From: Paenibacillus sp. FSL R5-0341 | GTDB taxonomy: Bacteria; Bacillota; Bacilli; Paenibacillales; Paenibacillaceae | Assembly: GCF_037975235.1 (NCBI RefSeq) | Contig: NZ_CP150241.1 | Span: 6,076,001 to 6,140,000 of the forward strand | Reading direction: 5' to 3' | DNA length: 64,000 nt | Shown: in pieces, positions 26,273-35,193 of the stretch | Layout: each line of letters starts with the position of its first letter | Numbering within the stretch: position 1 is the first letter of the stretch | Made by a program: the position numbers and the translations under genes | The notes under the pieces: model-generated | The model's database searches: none | What the model saw: only the letters and a program-made list of their open reading frames with translations | Told to the model about the DNA's origin: nothing

Positions 26273-26866
26273 ATGATTCCGGCAACGTTGGAACAATTGG
26301 AGCAAGTTCGCAAGGAATGCCGTACCATGGTTCGCAAAAGAGCTACCGCTTCCGCCGGTACAACACTCGTTCCGCTGCCCGGTACAGACGTACTGGCTGA
26401 TGTGGGAATGCTGATGCAGCTGTTGCCTGCCATTAACAATAAATTCGGATTATCGCAAAAACAGCTGGACGGCATGGACCCCGAGACCAAATCCATGATC
26501 TATGGATTCGTGATGTCCATCGGAAGCAAAGTTATCGGTCGCATGATCACTAAGGAATTGGTGGTACAGGTTCTGCAAAGAGTCGGAGTACGCGTAGCCA
26601 CCAAATCAGTCGCCAAATTTGTCCCCTTTGCAGGACAGGGATTGGCAGCCGCACTCAGCTTTACGGCCATGCGCTATGTGGGTAACAAACACGTGGATGA
26701 CTGTTATGAAGTCGTCAAACGCATGATTGAGCAGCGCAAATTGATCCCGGGTGAACCTGCTCCGTCTGCACTGGAGGAAGTGAATAGCGACGACGCGAAG
26801 ATAGAAGTGAAGTCGATCTCTAGCAACGAGGCAGATGAACCTGCCAAGGAATCTAAGGATCAGTAA
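26273..26866 (+). CDS. DUF697-like protein
   Basis: Protein of about 197 aa. ATASAGTTLVPLPGTDVLAD resembles the membrane-associated DUF697/YcjF-type segment often attached to small GTPases; the hydrophobic helices FVMSIGSKVIG and GQGLAAALSFTAMRYVG are repeated in the core. The tail is acidic and low-complexity. No GTPase domain is present here. GGAGG stands 8 bases before ATG 26273. Function unknown; the family link is a pattern match. Confidence 0.65.
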   Translation: MIPATLEQLEQVRKECRTMVRKRATASAGTTLVPLPGTDVLADVGMLMQLLPAINNKFGLSQKQLDGMDPETKSMIYGFVMSIGSKVIGRMITKELVVQVLQRVGVRVATKSVAKFVPFAGQGLAAALSFTAMRYVGNKHVDDCYEVVKRMIEQRKLIPGEPAPSALEEVNSDDAKIEVKSISSNEADEPAKESKDQ

Positions 26867-26910
26867 ATAAATAATTCATATCTCACGTCAATCCTCTGGA
26901 GATACGACAA

Positions 26911-26952
26911 ATAGCCGGGAACCCTATTAGGGTGCTCCCGGCTATTCTTTTT
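26911..26952. terminator. Terminator between DUF697-like gene and ABC exporter
   Basis: ATAGCCGGGA (26911-26920) pairs with TCCCGGCTAT (26936-26945), with an inner ACCCTATTAGGGT hairpin, then TCTTTTT on the plus strand. Confidence 0.85.
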
Positions 26953-26968
26953 AATTACATCTGTAATC

Positions 26969-28846
26969 TTAGATCGCCTGTGGTTGTTGCTCCGCAAACT
27001 GACTATTATACAGATCCGCATAGAAGCCCTGACTTGCCATTAATTCCTCATGATTGCCCTGTTCAATCACGTTACCATGATCCATAACCAGGATCAGATC
27101 GGCGCCGCGAATAGTGGACAAACGGTGTGCAATGACAAAGCTTGTGCGATCCTTCATCAGATCATTCATCGCTTTCTGGATAAATACTTCGGTCCGTGTA
27201 TCCACGCTACTCGTCGCTTCATCCAGAATGAGGATAGCTGGGTTCGCCAGAATCGCTCGTGCAATCGTCAGCAACTGTTTCTGCCCTTGAGAGATGTTCG
27301 ATGCCTCTTCATTCAGCACTGTGTCATAACCATCAGGCAATGTACGAATAAAGTGATCCGCATGTGCCGCAACGGCTGCCTTGACGACTTCCTCTTCCGT
27401 AGAACCTTCTCGACCATAGGCGATATTGTCCCGAATCGTTCCGTTAAACAACCAGGTATCCTGAAGCACCATGCCAAACAGACTGCGCAGCTTGCCACGT
27501 TCCATGTCCTCGATATTGGCACCATCAATCGTAATCTGACCATCCTGAATTTCGTAGAAACGCATTAACAGGTTGATCAAGGTGGTTTTACCGGCTCCCG
27601 TTGGTCCAACAATGGCTACCGTCTGTCCCGGTTTCACATCAATGTTCATGTTATGAATGAGCAGTTCATTTTCTTTATATCCAAAATTAACACCTTGGAA
27701 CGTAACCGCACCTTTAGGCTGTTGTAGTTGCACGGGTTGTTTGGACTCTGGAACTTCTTCCTCTTCATCCAGCAACTCGAATACACGTTCCGCCGAAGCA
27801 ATCGTCGATTGAATAATATTGGAGATATTCGCAATCTGGTTAATCGGCTGTGTGAATTGACGGGAATACTGTGTGAAGGCCAGAATATCCCCGATAGAGA
27901 TCGATCCGCGTGTAACGAAGATCCCACCGACCACACAGATCAGCACATAACCCAGGTTACCCACAAAACTCATGAGCGGCATAATGATACCTGAGATGAA
28001 CTGGGCTTTCCAGCCGGATTCATACAGCTCTTCATTGACCTTCTCAAATTGCTGTACGGATTGTTCTTCACGTCCAAATGCTTTGACAACCTTGTGTCCC
28101 GTGTACATTTCTTCGACATGACCGTTCAGTTCACCAAGGGATTTCTGTTGACCCGCAAAGTGCTTTTGCGAACGGGATGCAACCAGCATAACAACAACCA
28201 CACTGAGTGGTAGCGTCAGAATCGTGATCAAGGTCATCCATGGACTAATCGTCAGCATCATGATAATTACGCCGACAATCGTTACGATAGACGTAATGAA
28301 CTGTGCCAAGCTTTGCTGAAGCGTATTACTGATATTGTCCACGTCATTCGTGGCACGGCTAAGTGTCTCCCCTGTCGTGCGGGAATCAAAATATTTCAAA
28401 GGAAGGCGTCCGACCTTCGCACTGATCTGCTCACGCATGTCATACACAACACGCTGGGCCACACCGGCCATCAGGTATTGCTGAACATACATAAATGCAG
28501 CACTGAACAGATAGAGTCCACCAAGCAGGTATAATACTTTCATCAATGCAGGAAAATCAATTCCGGCCCCCTGCACACCCTGAAGGATGGCAATGGCGCC
28601 TTGGCTGAGAATATCCGTTCCTTCTGCCATGATCTTTGGACTGATGATGCTAAATACGGTACTCAGAATGGCTGCGACCAGTACACCCAATAGACGAGAG
28701 CTATGGGGCTGGAGATAACGAATCAATCGCCGCAATGTACCTTTGAAATCTTTCGCTTTCTCAGCGGGAGGTCGCATGCCCATTCCGGGACCAGGACCCG
28801 GCCCACCAGGTGGACGAGGCGACTTGCGTTCTGTACGTTCACTCAT
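26969..28846 (-). CDS. Heterodimeric ABC exporter subunit, catalytically competent half
   Basis: Half-transporter of 625 aa: a Pro/Gly-rich N-terminal tail (residues 8-28), six helices (about 50-345) and a nucleotide-binding domain. Walker A GPTGAGKT is at 414-421, Walker B ILILDE at 538-543 with the catalytic Glu kept, and the H-loop is FVIAHRLST. Its own signature is ISQGQ rather than LSGGQ, the degenerate form found in one half of heterodimeric multidrug exporters (YheI/BmrD, LmrCD class). It overlaps the partner by 4 bp. A drug or lipid export role is likely; the MarR regulator upstream supports drug-responsive expression. Confidence 0.92.
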   Translation of the reverse strand: MSERTERKSPRPPGGPGPGPGMGMRPPAEKAKDFKGTLRRLIRYLQPHSSRLLGVLVAAILSTVFSIISPKIMAEGTDILSQGAIAILQGVQGAGIDFPALMKVLYLLGGLYLFSAAFMYVQQYLMAGVAQRVVYDMREQISAKVGRLPLKYFDSRTTGETLSRATNDVDNISNTLQQSLAQFITSIVTIVGVIIMMLTISPWMTLITILTLPLSVVVVMLVASRSQKHFAGQQKSLGELNGHVEEMYTGHKVVKAFGREEQSVQQFEKVNEELYESGWKAQFISGIIMPLMSFVGNLGYVLICVVGGIFVTRGSISIGDILAFTQYSRQFTQPINQIANISNIIQSTIASAERVFELLDEEEEVPESKQPVQLQQPKGAVTFQGVNFGYKENELLIHNMNIDVKPGQTVAIVGPTGAGKTTLINLLMRFYEIQDGQITIDGANIEDMERGKLRSLFGMVLQDTWLFNGTIRDNIAYGREGSTEEEVVKAAVAAHADHFIRTLPDGYDTVLNEEASNISQGQKQLLTIARAILANPAILILDEATSSVDTRTEVFIQKAMNDLMKDRTSFVIAHRLSTIRGADLILVMDHGNVIEQGNHEELMASQGFYADLYNSQFAEQQPQAI

Positions 28847-30570
28847 GCGATCTCCTCCTCTGTCAGCTGGGAGGATACAATCTCGCGATACACTTCATTG
28901 TGCTCCAGCAGCTCTTTATGTGTTCCTGAACCGACAATTCGGCCCTCATCCATCACTAGAATGCGATCGGCATCCATTACTGTACTTACTCGTTGGGCTA
29001 CAATTAGCACAGCCGCTTCTGTCGTTTCGGACTTCAGCGCAGCACGAAGTTTAGCATCCGTTTTGAAATCGAGAGCAGAGAAACTGTCATCAAAGATATA
29101 GACTTCCGGACGGCGAACAAGTGCGCGAGCGATGGACAGACGTTGCTTTTGTCCACCAGAGACGTTGTTACCGCCTTGTGCGATAAGGCTGTCATATCCA
29201 TCTTTCATCTCGGTAATGAAATTCTCTGCCTGAGCCGTACGGGCTGCATGAACAACTTCATCCATTGTGGCATCGTCTTTCCCGTGACGGATATTTTCCG
29301 TAATCGTACCCGTGAAGAGGACTGCCTTCTGTGGTACAAAGCCAATTTTGGCACGCAGATCTTCCTGCCGAAGCTCACGTACATCCGTACCATTTACCCG
29401 AACACTGCCTTCAGTCACATCGTAGAATCGTGGAATAAGACTAAGCAATGTCGATTTCCCTGAACCCGTACCGCCAATGATGGCTGTTGTCTCACCTGAG
29501 CGAGCTGTAAAGGAGATATCGGACAAAGCTGGATTCTCTGCGCCCGGATAACGGAAAGTTACATTGTCAAACTCAATCATACCCTGCATGGATTGCATAC
29601 CACGAGGCTGCTCGGGGTTGCTAAGATCCGGCTGCATATCAAGCACTTCGTTGATCCGTTCTGCCGATGCTGAAGCTCTTGGAATCATGACAAAGATCAT
29701 CGAAACCATAATAAGTGAGAACATGATTTGCATTGCATACTGGATGAAGGCAATCAATGCACCGATGTTCATATTGCCGCTGTCGATCCGAAGTCCACCA
29801 AAATAAAGGATGGCAATCATCGAAAAGTTCATAACCAGCATCATCACAGGCATGATGGTCGCCATGAGCACATTAACTTTGATCGATGAATCTCTCAGTT
29901 CTGTATTGGCCCCGTTAAAGCGCACTTTCTCATGCTCCCCACGGTTAAAGGAACGAACAACCCGAATCCCTGTTAACTGCTCACGCAGCACCAGGTTGAG
30001 TCGGTCCAGCTTTTTCTGAATGGTTTTGAACAAAGGTAAACCCTTGGCACCAATCAACGCAATGGCTCCGCCCAGAACAGGAAGCACGACCAGGAAAATC
30101 GTAGATAATTTGGCGTCCTGAGATACCGCCATGAAGATACCCCCGATACACATGAGCGGAGCCATAATCATCATGCGCAGCATCATCGTAAGTACGTTCT
30201 GTACCTGCGTAATGTCATTTGTCGTACGCGTAATCAGTGAAGCAGTACCCATCTTATCGAACTCCTGGAGAGAGAAGTTCTCCACATGGCGGAATACTCT
30301 GCTACGCAGTTGTTTGGCAAACCCACCCGCTGTTCGAGATGAGAGATAACTGGCAATTACCGAACATGCTGTTCCGCCAATCGCAATGACCAGCATCCAC
30401 CCACCAATCTGCCAGATATACGGGATATCTCCCTTAATAATGCCGTCATTCACGATATCCGCCATTAGTGTAGGCAGGTACAATTCAGCAAGCGACTGAA
30501 ACAGTACCAAAACCAGAATGAAGATAATCGGAATTCGGTATGGCTTCAGCATGCGAAACAGTTTCATCAT
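28843..30570 (-). CDS. Heterodimeric ABC exporter subunit, degenerate half
   Basis: Half-transporter of 575 aa with six helices and an NBD. Walker A GGTGSGKS is at 366-373 and the signature is intact (VSGGQ 470-474), but Walker B ends FDD (Asp495 replaces the catalytic Glu) and the H-loop reads IVAQRVST (Gln526 replaces His). Together with the ISQGQ signature of the partner this makes one degenerate and one complete ATP site, as in BmrC/BmrD-type pairs. ATGA overlaps with both neighbours (MarR upstream, partner downstream) imply a three-gene operon. Confidence 0.92.
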   Translation of the reverse strand: MMKLFRMLKPYRIPIIFILVLVLFQSLAELYLPTLMADIVNDGIIKGDIPYIWQIGGWMLVIAIGGTACSVIASYLSSRTAGGFAKQLRSRVFRHVENFSLQEFDKMGTASLITRTTNDITQVQNVLTMMLRMMIMAPLMCIGGIFMAVSQDAKLSTIFLVVLPVLGGAIALIGAKGLPLFKTIQKKLDRLNLVLREQLTGIRVVRSFNRGEHEKVRFNGANTELRDSSIKVNVLMATIMPVMMLVMNFSMIAILYFGGLRIDSGNMNIGALIAFIQYAMQIMFSLIMVSMIFVMIPRASASAERINEVLDMQPDLSNPEQPRGMQSMQGMIEFDNVTFRYPGAENPALSDISFTARSGETTAIIGGTGSGKSTLLSLIPRFYDVTEGSVRVNGTDVRELRQEDLRAKIGFVPQKAVLFTGTITENIRHGKDDATMDEVVHAARTAQAENFITEMKDGYDSLIAQGGNNVSGGQKQRLSIARALVRRPEVYIFDDSFSALDFKTDAKLRAALKSETTEAAVLIVAQRVSTVMDADRILVMDEGRIVGSGTHKELLEHNEVYREIVSSQLTEEEIA

Positions 30571-31109
30571 GGCGTATCATCTCCTTGTGTCGAATCATCT
30601 TTTTCCAGGGAAGGCAGTGTATCGAAAAAGGTATACACCTTGGTTAACAACTCGGCCAATTGAAGGCTATCGTCCTCACCCAGATGCGCAACCAACTTGT
30701 TGAATATTTGCATACGCTCTTCGTGAGCAGCCCGAATAATAGCACGGCCTGCTTCCGTAATCGTAATGCGCACTGCACGTCGATCCTCCGGGTCCATGGT
30801 CCGTTCGACCAACCCTTCGTCCTCAAGGCCTCGAATCACCGGTGTAATGGTTGGTGATTTCACTCGTAGCAAAGCACTGATTTCCGAGACTTTCATCCCG
30901 GGATGATTGGATTGGATCGTGTCATTGAAATCAGGCGGGTTATCCTGCCAATTCAACCGCTCTCCCGGATGCATCCCGTGGAGCAAACAACCGAGCACCA
31001 TAATTTCATTGTGATTGCGCCCATGAGGTTTATGTTGCCTCCATTTGCCTTTATTAAACTGCATGATGGAGTACAAAAGCTTCTGAGCGACCGGATCAAT
31101 ACCAGTCAT
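30567..31109 (-). CDS. MarR-family regulator of the ABC exporter operon
   Basis: Regulator of 180 aa and first gene of the operon. The winged-helix core is MKVSEISALLRVKSPTITPV, IRGLEDEGLVERTMDPEDRR and VRITITEAGR. The segment between helix 1 and the HTH (HGRNHNEIMVLGCLLHGMHP and a 25-residue insert) is longer than in MarR itself. It probably represses its own operon; repeated TAGRTGT boxes lie upstream. The stop overlaps the next start by 4 bp. Confidence 0.9.
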   Translation of the reverse strand: MTGIDPVAQKLLYSIMQFNKGKWRQHKPHGRNHNEIMVLGCLLHGMHPGERLNWQDNPPDFNDTIQSNHPGMKVSEISALLRVKSPTITPVIRGLEDEGLVERTMDPEDRRAVRITITEAGRAIIRAAHEERMQIFNKLVAHLGEDDSLQLAELLTKVYTFFDTLPSLEKDDSTQGDDTP

Positions 31110-31161
31110 AATGGGTTCCTCCTTCTTTCTTTATCATTTCATAGACATCCAACATCATAGG

Positions 31162-31214
31162 ACATCTATTAAATAGTATCACGATTAAATAGATGTACAA
31201 TTAATTAGGTGTAC
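31162..31214 (-). promoter_or_regulatory. Candidate MarR operator boxes
   Basis: ACATCTATT (31162-31170) and AATAGATGT (31188-31196) form a perfect inverted repeat, and a third copy, ATTAGGTGTAC (31204-31214), follows the second in direct orientation. They lie 50-105 bp before the marR start. Confidence 0.5.
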
Positions 31215-31267
31215 TAAGTATATTCTCGAAAGAAGCCGATGTCAAACAACTAAAAATAACCAATATA

Positions 31268-31312
31268 ACCCCATAACAAGAGCTTATATGCGCTTGTTAT
31301 GGGGTTTGTCAT
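31268..31312. terminator. Strong hairpin between marR promoter and uxaC terminator
   Basis: ACCCCATAACAAG pairs with CTTGTTATGGGGT (13 bp, perfect) across a 12-base loop. It could be a second stop for uxaC transcripts or a barrier before the marR promoter. Confidence 0.6.
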
Positions 31313-31371
31313 TTTGCCGTCATTGAAGCTTTCTATACTTATTATGTGCAATTCCATGAATTCAACTTACA

Positions 31372-31435
31372 AAAAAAGCTCCTATTCTATACTCCGGTGG
31401 ATGAAAACCCGAATATATAATGGGAGCTTTTTATT
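31372..31435. terminator. Terminator of uxaC
   Basis: AAAAAGCTCCTATT-type arm from 31373 pairs with AATGGGAGCTTTTT ending 31432, about 19 bp with two non-Watson-Crick positions. On the minus strand it follows the uxaC stop at 31507. Confidence 0.7.
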
Positions 31436-31506
31436 ACGATGGAAAAGAAGAAACATGATAGCTCTGTTTTTGCATAACTTACATGCTTAGGTGTGCTTGT
31501 TAAGTA

Positions 31507-32949
31507 TCAAGATTGTGAAGCAGAGACCGTTTTAAGCACTGAGGCAAACGGGAAATATTCTTTCGCATTGTTGTAAGCGATGCCCTGTACGATCTGACCG
31601 AGCAGCTCCAGATCCTGCGGTGCCTCGCCCTGCTCAGCCCATTCACCGATAAGGTTACAGACCAGACGGCGGAAATACTCATGCCGCGTGTAGGACAGGA
31701 AGCTGCGTGAATCGGTCAGCATGCCGACAAATCGGCTGAGCAATCCAACATTCGCCAGTGCTTTCATCTGAGCGAGCATACCGTCCTTTGTATCATTGAA
31801 CCACCAGGCCGCACCAAGCTGGACTTTGCCAGGAATGCCCCCACCTTGGAAACTGCCAATAATGGCAGCGAGCACTTCATTATCCCTTGGATTCAAGGAA
31901 TACAGAATCGTTTTGGGCAACGCCTGCTGCTGTTCCAACGCGTCGAGCAATCCAATCATCGCTGACGATAGCGGTGTATCATTTACGGAATCGTAACCGG
32001 TATCCGGCCCAAGCTTGGCAAACATGCGCGTGTTGTTGTTGCGGGCTGCATTGATGTGGAACTGCATCACCCAGCCTCGCTCTGCATACAGTTTGCCGAG
32101 GAACGTCAGCGTTACCGTCTTGTACTTGTCCTCTTCTTCACGAGTTACTTTCTGGCCTGCAAGTGCCTTTGCAAAAATCGCAGTCGCTTCTTCTCGCGTA
32201 GCCACACCGTAAGGAACATAATCCAGTGCATGGTCAGAGACTCTGCCGCCTACGGAATGGAAGAATTCCACTCGGGACTCCAGCGCAGCAAGGAAGGATT
32301 CATAATCGGAAATCGCGGTACCGGATGCCTGTGACAGCTTGCCCACCCATTCGGTGAAGGTATCGCGGTTCAACTCCAGCCCTTTATCCGGACGGAAGGA
32401 TGGCAATACGGCTGTATCAAAGCCTTCGATCTCCTGAATCTTCAGATGATACTCCAGTGAATCGGTAGGATCATCGGTTGTGCATACAACCGTGACATTG
32501 GATTTGGTAATCAGATCACGTGCACCGAATCCGTCACTGTTCAGTTTGGCATTTACTTTTTCCCAGATGGCTGGTGCGCTTGTCTCATTAAGAACTTCGT
32601 AGACGCCGAAGTAACGCTGTAATTCCAGATGAGACCACGCATACAGCGGATTACCAATCATCATGGGTACCGTTTTGGCGTATGCCAGGAAACGATCGTA
32701 ATCGGTCACTCCTTCGCCACCTGTCACATATTGCTCTTCAATTCCGTTCGCGCGCATGAGCCGCCATTTGTAGTGATCACCGTATAACCAGGCCTCTGTA
32801 AGATTGCCAAAGGTTTTGTTCTCGTAGATCTCCTGAGGACTGAGGTGGCAATGATAGTCAATAATCGGCATGTCTTTGGCATAATCGTCATATAACTTGA
32901 CCGCCGTTTCATTGTGCAGCAAAAATTGTTCATCCAGAAAAGATTTCAT
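31507..32949 (-). CDS. uxaC: Glucuronate isomerase
   Basis: Enzyme of 480 aa converting D-glucuronate to D-fructuronate (and galacturonate to tagaturonate) in hexuronate catabolism. MPIIDYHCHLSPQEIYENKT, TEAWLYGDHYKWRLMRANGI and the later MQFHINAARNNN and GGGIPGKVQLGAAWWFNDTK blocks are specific for UxaC. Length is slightly above the usual 466-473. The usual partners (uxuA, uxuB, kdgK, kdgA) are absent from the window, so the pathway is split. A cre-like operator precedes it. Confidence 0.94.
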   Translation of the reverse strand: MKSFLDEQFLLHNETAVKLYDDYAKDMPIIDYHCHLSPQEIYENKTFGNLTEAWLYGDHYKWRLMRANGIEEQYVTGGEGVTDYDRFLAYAKTVPMMIGNPLYAWSHLELQRYFGVYEVLNETSAPAIWEKVNAKLNSDGFGARDLITKSNVTVVCTTDDPTDSLEYHLKIQEIEGFDTAVLPSFRPDKGLELNRDTFTEWVGKLSQASGTAISDYESFLAALESRVEFFHSVGGRVSDHALDYVPYGVATREEATAIFAKALAGQKVTREEEDKYKTVTLTFLGKLYAERGWVMQFHINAARNNNTRMFAKLGPDTGYDSVNDTPLSSAMIGLLDALEQQQALPKTILYSLNPRDNEVLAAIIGSFQGGGIPGKVQLGAAWWFNDTKDGMLAQMKALANVGLLSRFVGMLTDSRSFLSYTRHEYFRRLVCNLIGEWAEQGEAPQDLELLGQIVQGIAYNNAKEYFPFASVLKTVSASQS

Positions 32950-33044
32950 TCGCCTCGCACGCTCCCTTTAGGTGAGTTTACGTTCATATGGGTTCACTTC
33001 CCATCTTTACGCTACACTGTTTACCACCAAAGTTCAATATAAAA

Positions 33045-33058
33045 TGATAGCGTTATCA
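33045..33058 (-). promoter_or_regulatory. cre-like / LacI-type operator upstream of uxaC
   Basis: TGATAGCGTTATCA is a near-perfect palindrome with a central CG and matches the catabolite-responsive element TGWAANCGNTNWCA at all but one position. It is about 96 bp before the uxaC start. CcpA or a LacI-family hexuronate repressor could bind. Confidence 0.55.
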
Positions 33059-33152
33059 AAAAAGGTTGATTTAGGCATATATTCGGGAACAAGGTATACT
33101 GGATTTAACGCAAGGATGCTGATCTGAAGATCACACAAGGAGATGAAATGAA

Positions 33153-33896
33153 TTGAAAATTACTTTTCTCGGCACAGGAGATATGTTCAGCGTGGAACAG
33201 CATCACAATAGTATGCTGGCTGAATTCGGAGGCACGCATCTGGTCATTGATTTTCCAGAATCGAACGCCAAAGCGCTTAAGGAATATGGATTCGCCATGA
33301 CCGATATCCACAATGTGTTCATTACGCATCTACATGAAGATCATATTAATGGTGTACAGATGCTCGGATACTACTCACAGATTGTCGGCGATCGCAAACC
33401 CCGTCTGTTCATCCACGAACAATTGGTAGATCCGCTCTGGAACATTCTATCCCCCGGCATGCGCTACACAACGGATGGTGAACGTACCATGAGCGATTAC
33501 TACGATGTCGTTCCTCTGCCAGATGGAGGCACATTTGAACTGGGCGGCGTGACGTTTGAGACGTTTCGGACACAGCATGTTCCCGGTATGGTCAGCAATG
33601 GATTGCTCGCCAAGCCTTACTTCTATTACAGTGCAGACAGTACACTCGACCAGGAACGGGTGGAGCAGATCGCCGCTGATGTGCAGCTGATTTTCCATGA
33701 ATGTCATATGCATGATCTGGTGATCAAGTCCCACACCTCTTTGAAGGATCTGGAGCAGTTACCCGCTGAAGTGAGACAGAAAACCGTACTGATGCATTAT
33801 CATGATGAGTACGCGGATGCAGACAGACGGAAACAGTTCAACCGCGAGCATGATCTGCGGATGGTTGGCACGCTGGAATCATTTGAACTGGAGTGA
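33153..33896 (+). CDS. MBL-fold metallohydrolase
   Basis: Metallo-beta-lactamase-fold hydrolase of 247 aa. Metal ligands are in THLHEDHINGVQMLGYYS, with further histidines in TQHVPGM, FHECHMHD and LMHYHDEY and an aspartate in YSADST. The group resembles RNase Z-like phosphodiesterases, but activity cannot be set. The start is TTG 33153, about 10 bases after AAGGAGATG; the nearby ATG at 33148 is out of frame and runs into TGA at once. It is divergent from uxaC. Confidence 0.88.
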   Translation: MKITFLGTGDMFSVEQHHNSMLAEFGGTHLVIDFPESNAKALKEYGFAMTDIHNVFITHLHEDHINGVQMLGYYSQIVGDRKPRLFIHEQLVDPLWNILSPGMRYTTDGERTMSDYYDVVPLPDGGTFELGGVTFETFRTQHVPGMVSNGLLAKPYFYYSADSTLDQERVEQIAADVQLIFHECHMHDLVIKSHTSLKDLEQLPAEVRQKTVLMHYHDEYADADRRKQFNREHDLRMVGTLESFELE

Positions 33897-34020
33897 GTTC
33901 AATCGAATGTGGGATACGATGCATCAGTATTTTGAAAGGTAATAACCTTATCATTTCAATAGATGAACCGGCAGCGTCTACTGAAATTCCTCATACGGAA
34001 CAGGTATGCGCTGCTTTTTC

Positions 34021-34653
34021 CTATTTTTCTATCTCCCATGACTTCATATACTCATTCGTCCTTGGAGACGGCTCGGCCTGAATATAAAAATAATCTTCCG
34101 TTCGCTGATCATTGGGGCCATATGAAATTTTGATATACATATCTGTATAACGCTGGAGGATATTGCTGTCGATCTCCGCCTTGGGCTTTAAGACGTAACT
34201 TCTGCTCAAACTCAATCCAAGCGGTTCCTTGTCTGGCCCTAAACTAATCTCGTGTGTATTGCTCACATTGGAATGAAATAACTCTCCGGCATCTATTCGA
34301 TTTATCATGTTGGGATCGAGGGTAAAAGACTGAAGGACATTATCCATGGGCACCCGAGCCTCATTTACCAAAATCTCATAAGAAATTCGGTCAACTCCGG
34401 ATTCATGACTCACATCCACCGTTGCAGTCAAAATATAATCATCAGGCGTATCCTTCTGGAAGGACTCAGGTCTCTTTGTAACCCACTCATTTAAATCTCT
34501 TCGCTCCGAATTTAACGTATACTCATCGGTCCGCTTTGGTTCCCCCGCTGGCCCCTGGTTTGGTCCCAAACTGCAAGCCCCCAGACACACGGCTATTACA
34601 AATAGATACATGACCAACGGGAAGAAACGATTCATCTTTCTTTTGGGACTCAT
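34021..34653 (-). CDS. Lipoprotein of unknown function
   Basis: Predicted exported lipoprotein of about 210 aa: MSPKRKMNRFFPLVMYLFVI then AVCLGAC, a lipobox-like end, and a hydrophilic body (DYILTATVDVSHESGVDRIS; DMYIKISYGPNDQRTEDYFY). I do not recognise the family. Start ATG 34653 follows GGAGG with a 6-base spacer; an upstream ATG at 34674 lacks a ribosome site. It is monocistronic, with a family B repeat in its upstream region. Confidence 0.75.
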   Translation of the reverse strand: MSPKRKMNRFFPLVMYLFVIAVCLGACSLGPNQGPAGEPKRTDEYTLNSERRDLNEWVTKRPESFQKDTPDDYILTATVDVSHESGVDRISYEILVNEARVPMDNVLQSFTLDPNMINRIDAGELFHSNVSNTHEISLGPDKEPLGLSLSRSYVLKPKAEIDSNILQRYTDMYIKISYGPNDQRTEDYFYIQAEPSPRTNEYMKSWEIEK

Positions 34654-34860
34654 ACCATCCCTCCTTTTCTCCAATCCTCTGCAAAAAATATCGATTATTA
34701 CATTGTCTCATTTGATTTTCGAACGCTCCATATTTGGATTATTGTACCATACAGTAAGATATGCAACCCAACGGTTTCTTTTTCACTTCATGTTTTTACT
34801 TCACGTTCATATTTGCAACAGTGATTCGTTTGCCTATGGTGAGCGTTAATCCAAATCAAG

Positions 34861-35055
34861 CTAACGAATCTGAGAGGCCTTATTCGGCTGAAATCCGAGT
34901 TTTTAATATTCTAACGAATCTCAGACGCGCTAATCTGCTGATGTTGCTCCAATTGGCGCTATTTCAATCGTTTTTGGGAGTCATAAGGTTACTGAGATTC
35001 GTTAGAATTCCCATAACGCCAATTCAGTGGAAATAAGGTGTGCTAGGTTCGTTAG
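34861..35055. repeat. Family B 195-bp element, copy 1
   Basis: Four CTAACGAA-type units: direct at 34861 (CTAACGAATCTGAGAGG) and 34911 (CTAACGAATCTCAGACG), inverted ending at 35005 (CTGAGATTCGTTAG) and 35055 (GCTAGGTTCGTTAG). Direct starts are 50 bp apart and inverted ends are 50 bp apart; the whole is 195 bp. Most units continue into a CCTTAT or AAGG-TTA-like tail. It lies between the amylase terminator and the lipoprotein promoter. The rest of 34654-35193 shows nothing else coding. Confidence 0.85.
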
Positions 35056-35086
35056 GATTGAGTTTAGTTTTACATAGAAATGCAAA

Positions 35087-35132
35087 AAACCACCTGAACA
35101 CAGGCCTGCTAGCTCTCCTGTTCAGGTGGTTT
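35087..35132. terminator. Terminator of the alpha-amylase gene
   Basis: AAACCACCTGAACA (35087-35100) pairs perfectly with TGTTCAGGTGGTTT (35119-35132); A/T-rich flanks. Confidence 0.85.
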
Positions 35133-35193
35133 AACGATCTATCTGTATATTTTCGATCGGTATATCTTTTCTTATACCGCTAGCACTATGCCA

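Noticed and set aside
31299..31490. Small plus-strand protein between marR and uxaC
   Set aside because: The frame runs across two hairpins and has no ribosome site; sequence is low-complexity.
34861..35055. Possible CRISPR-like array (four repeats with about 50-bp period)
   Set aside because: Only two units are direct and two are inverted, units vary, and the same geometry recurs elsewhere without cas genes. It is a palindromic repeat element, not a CRISPR.
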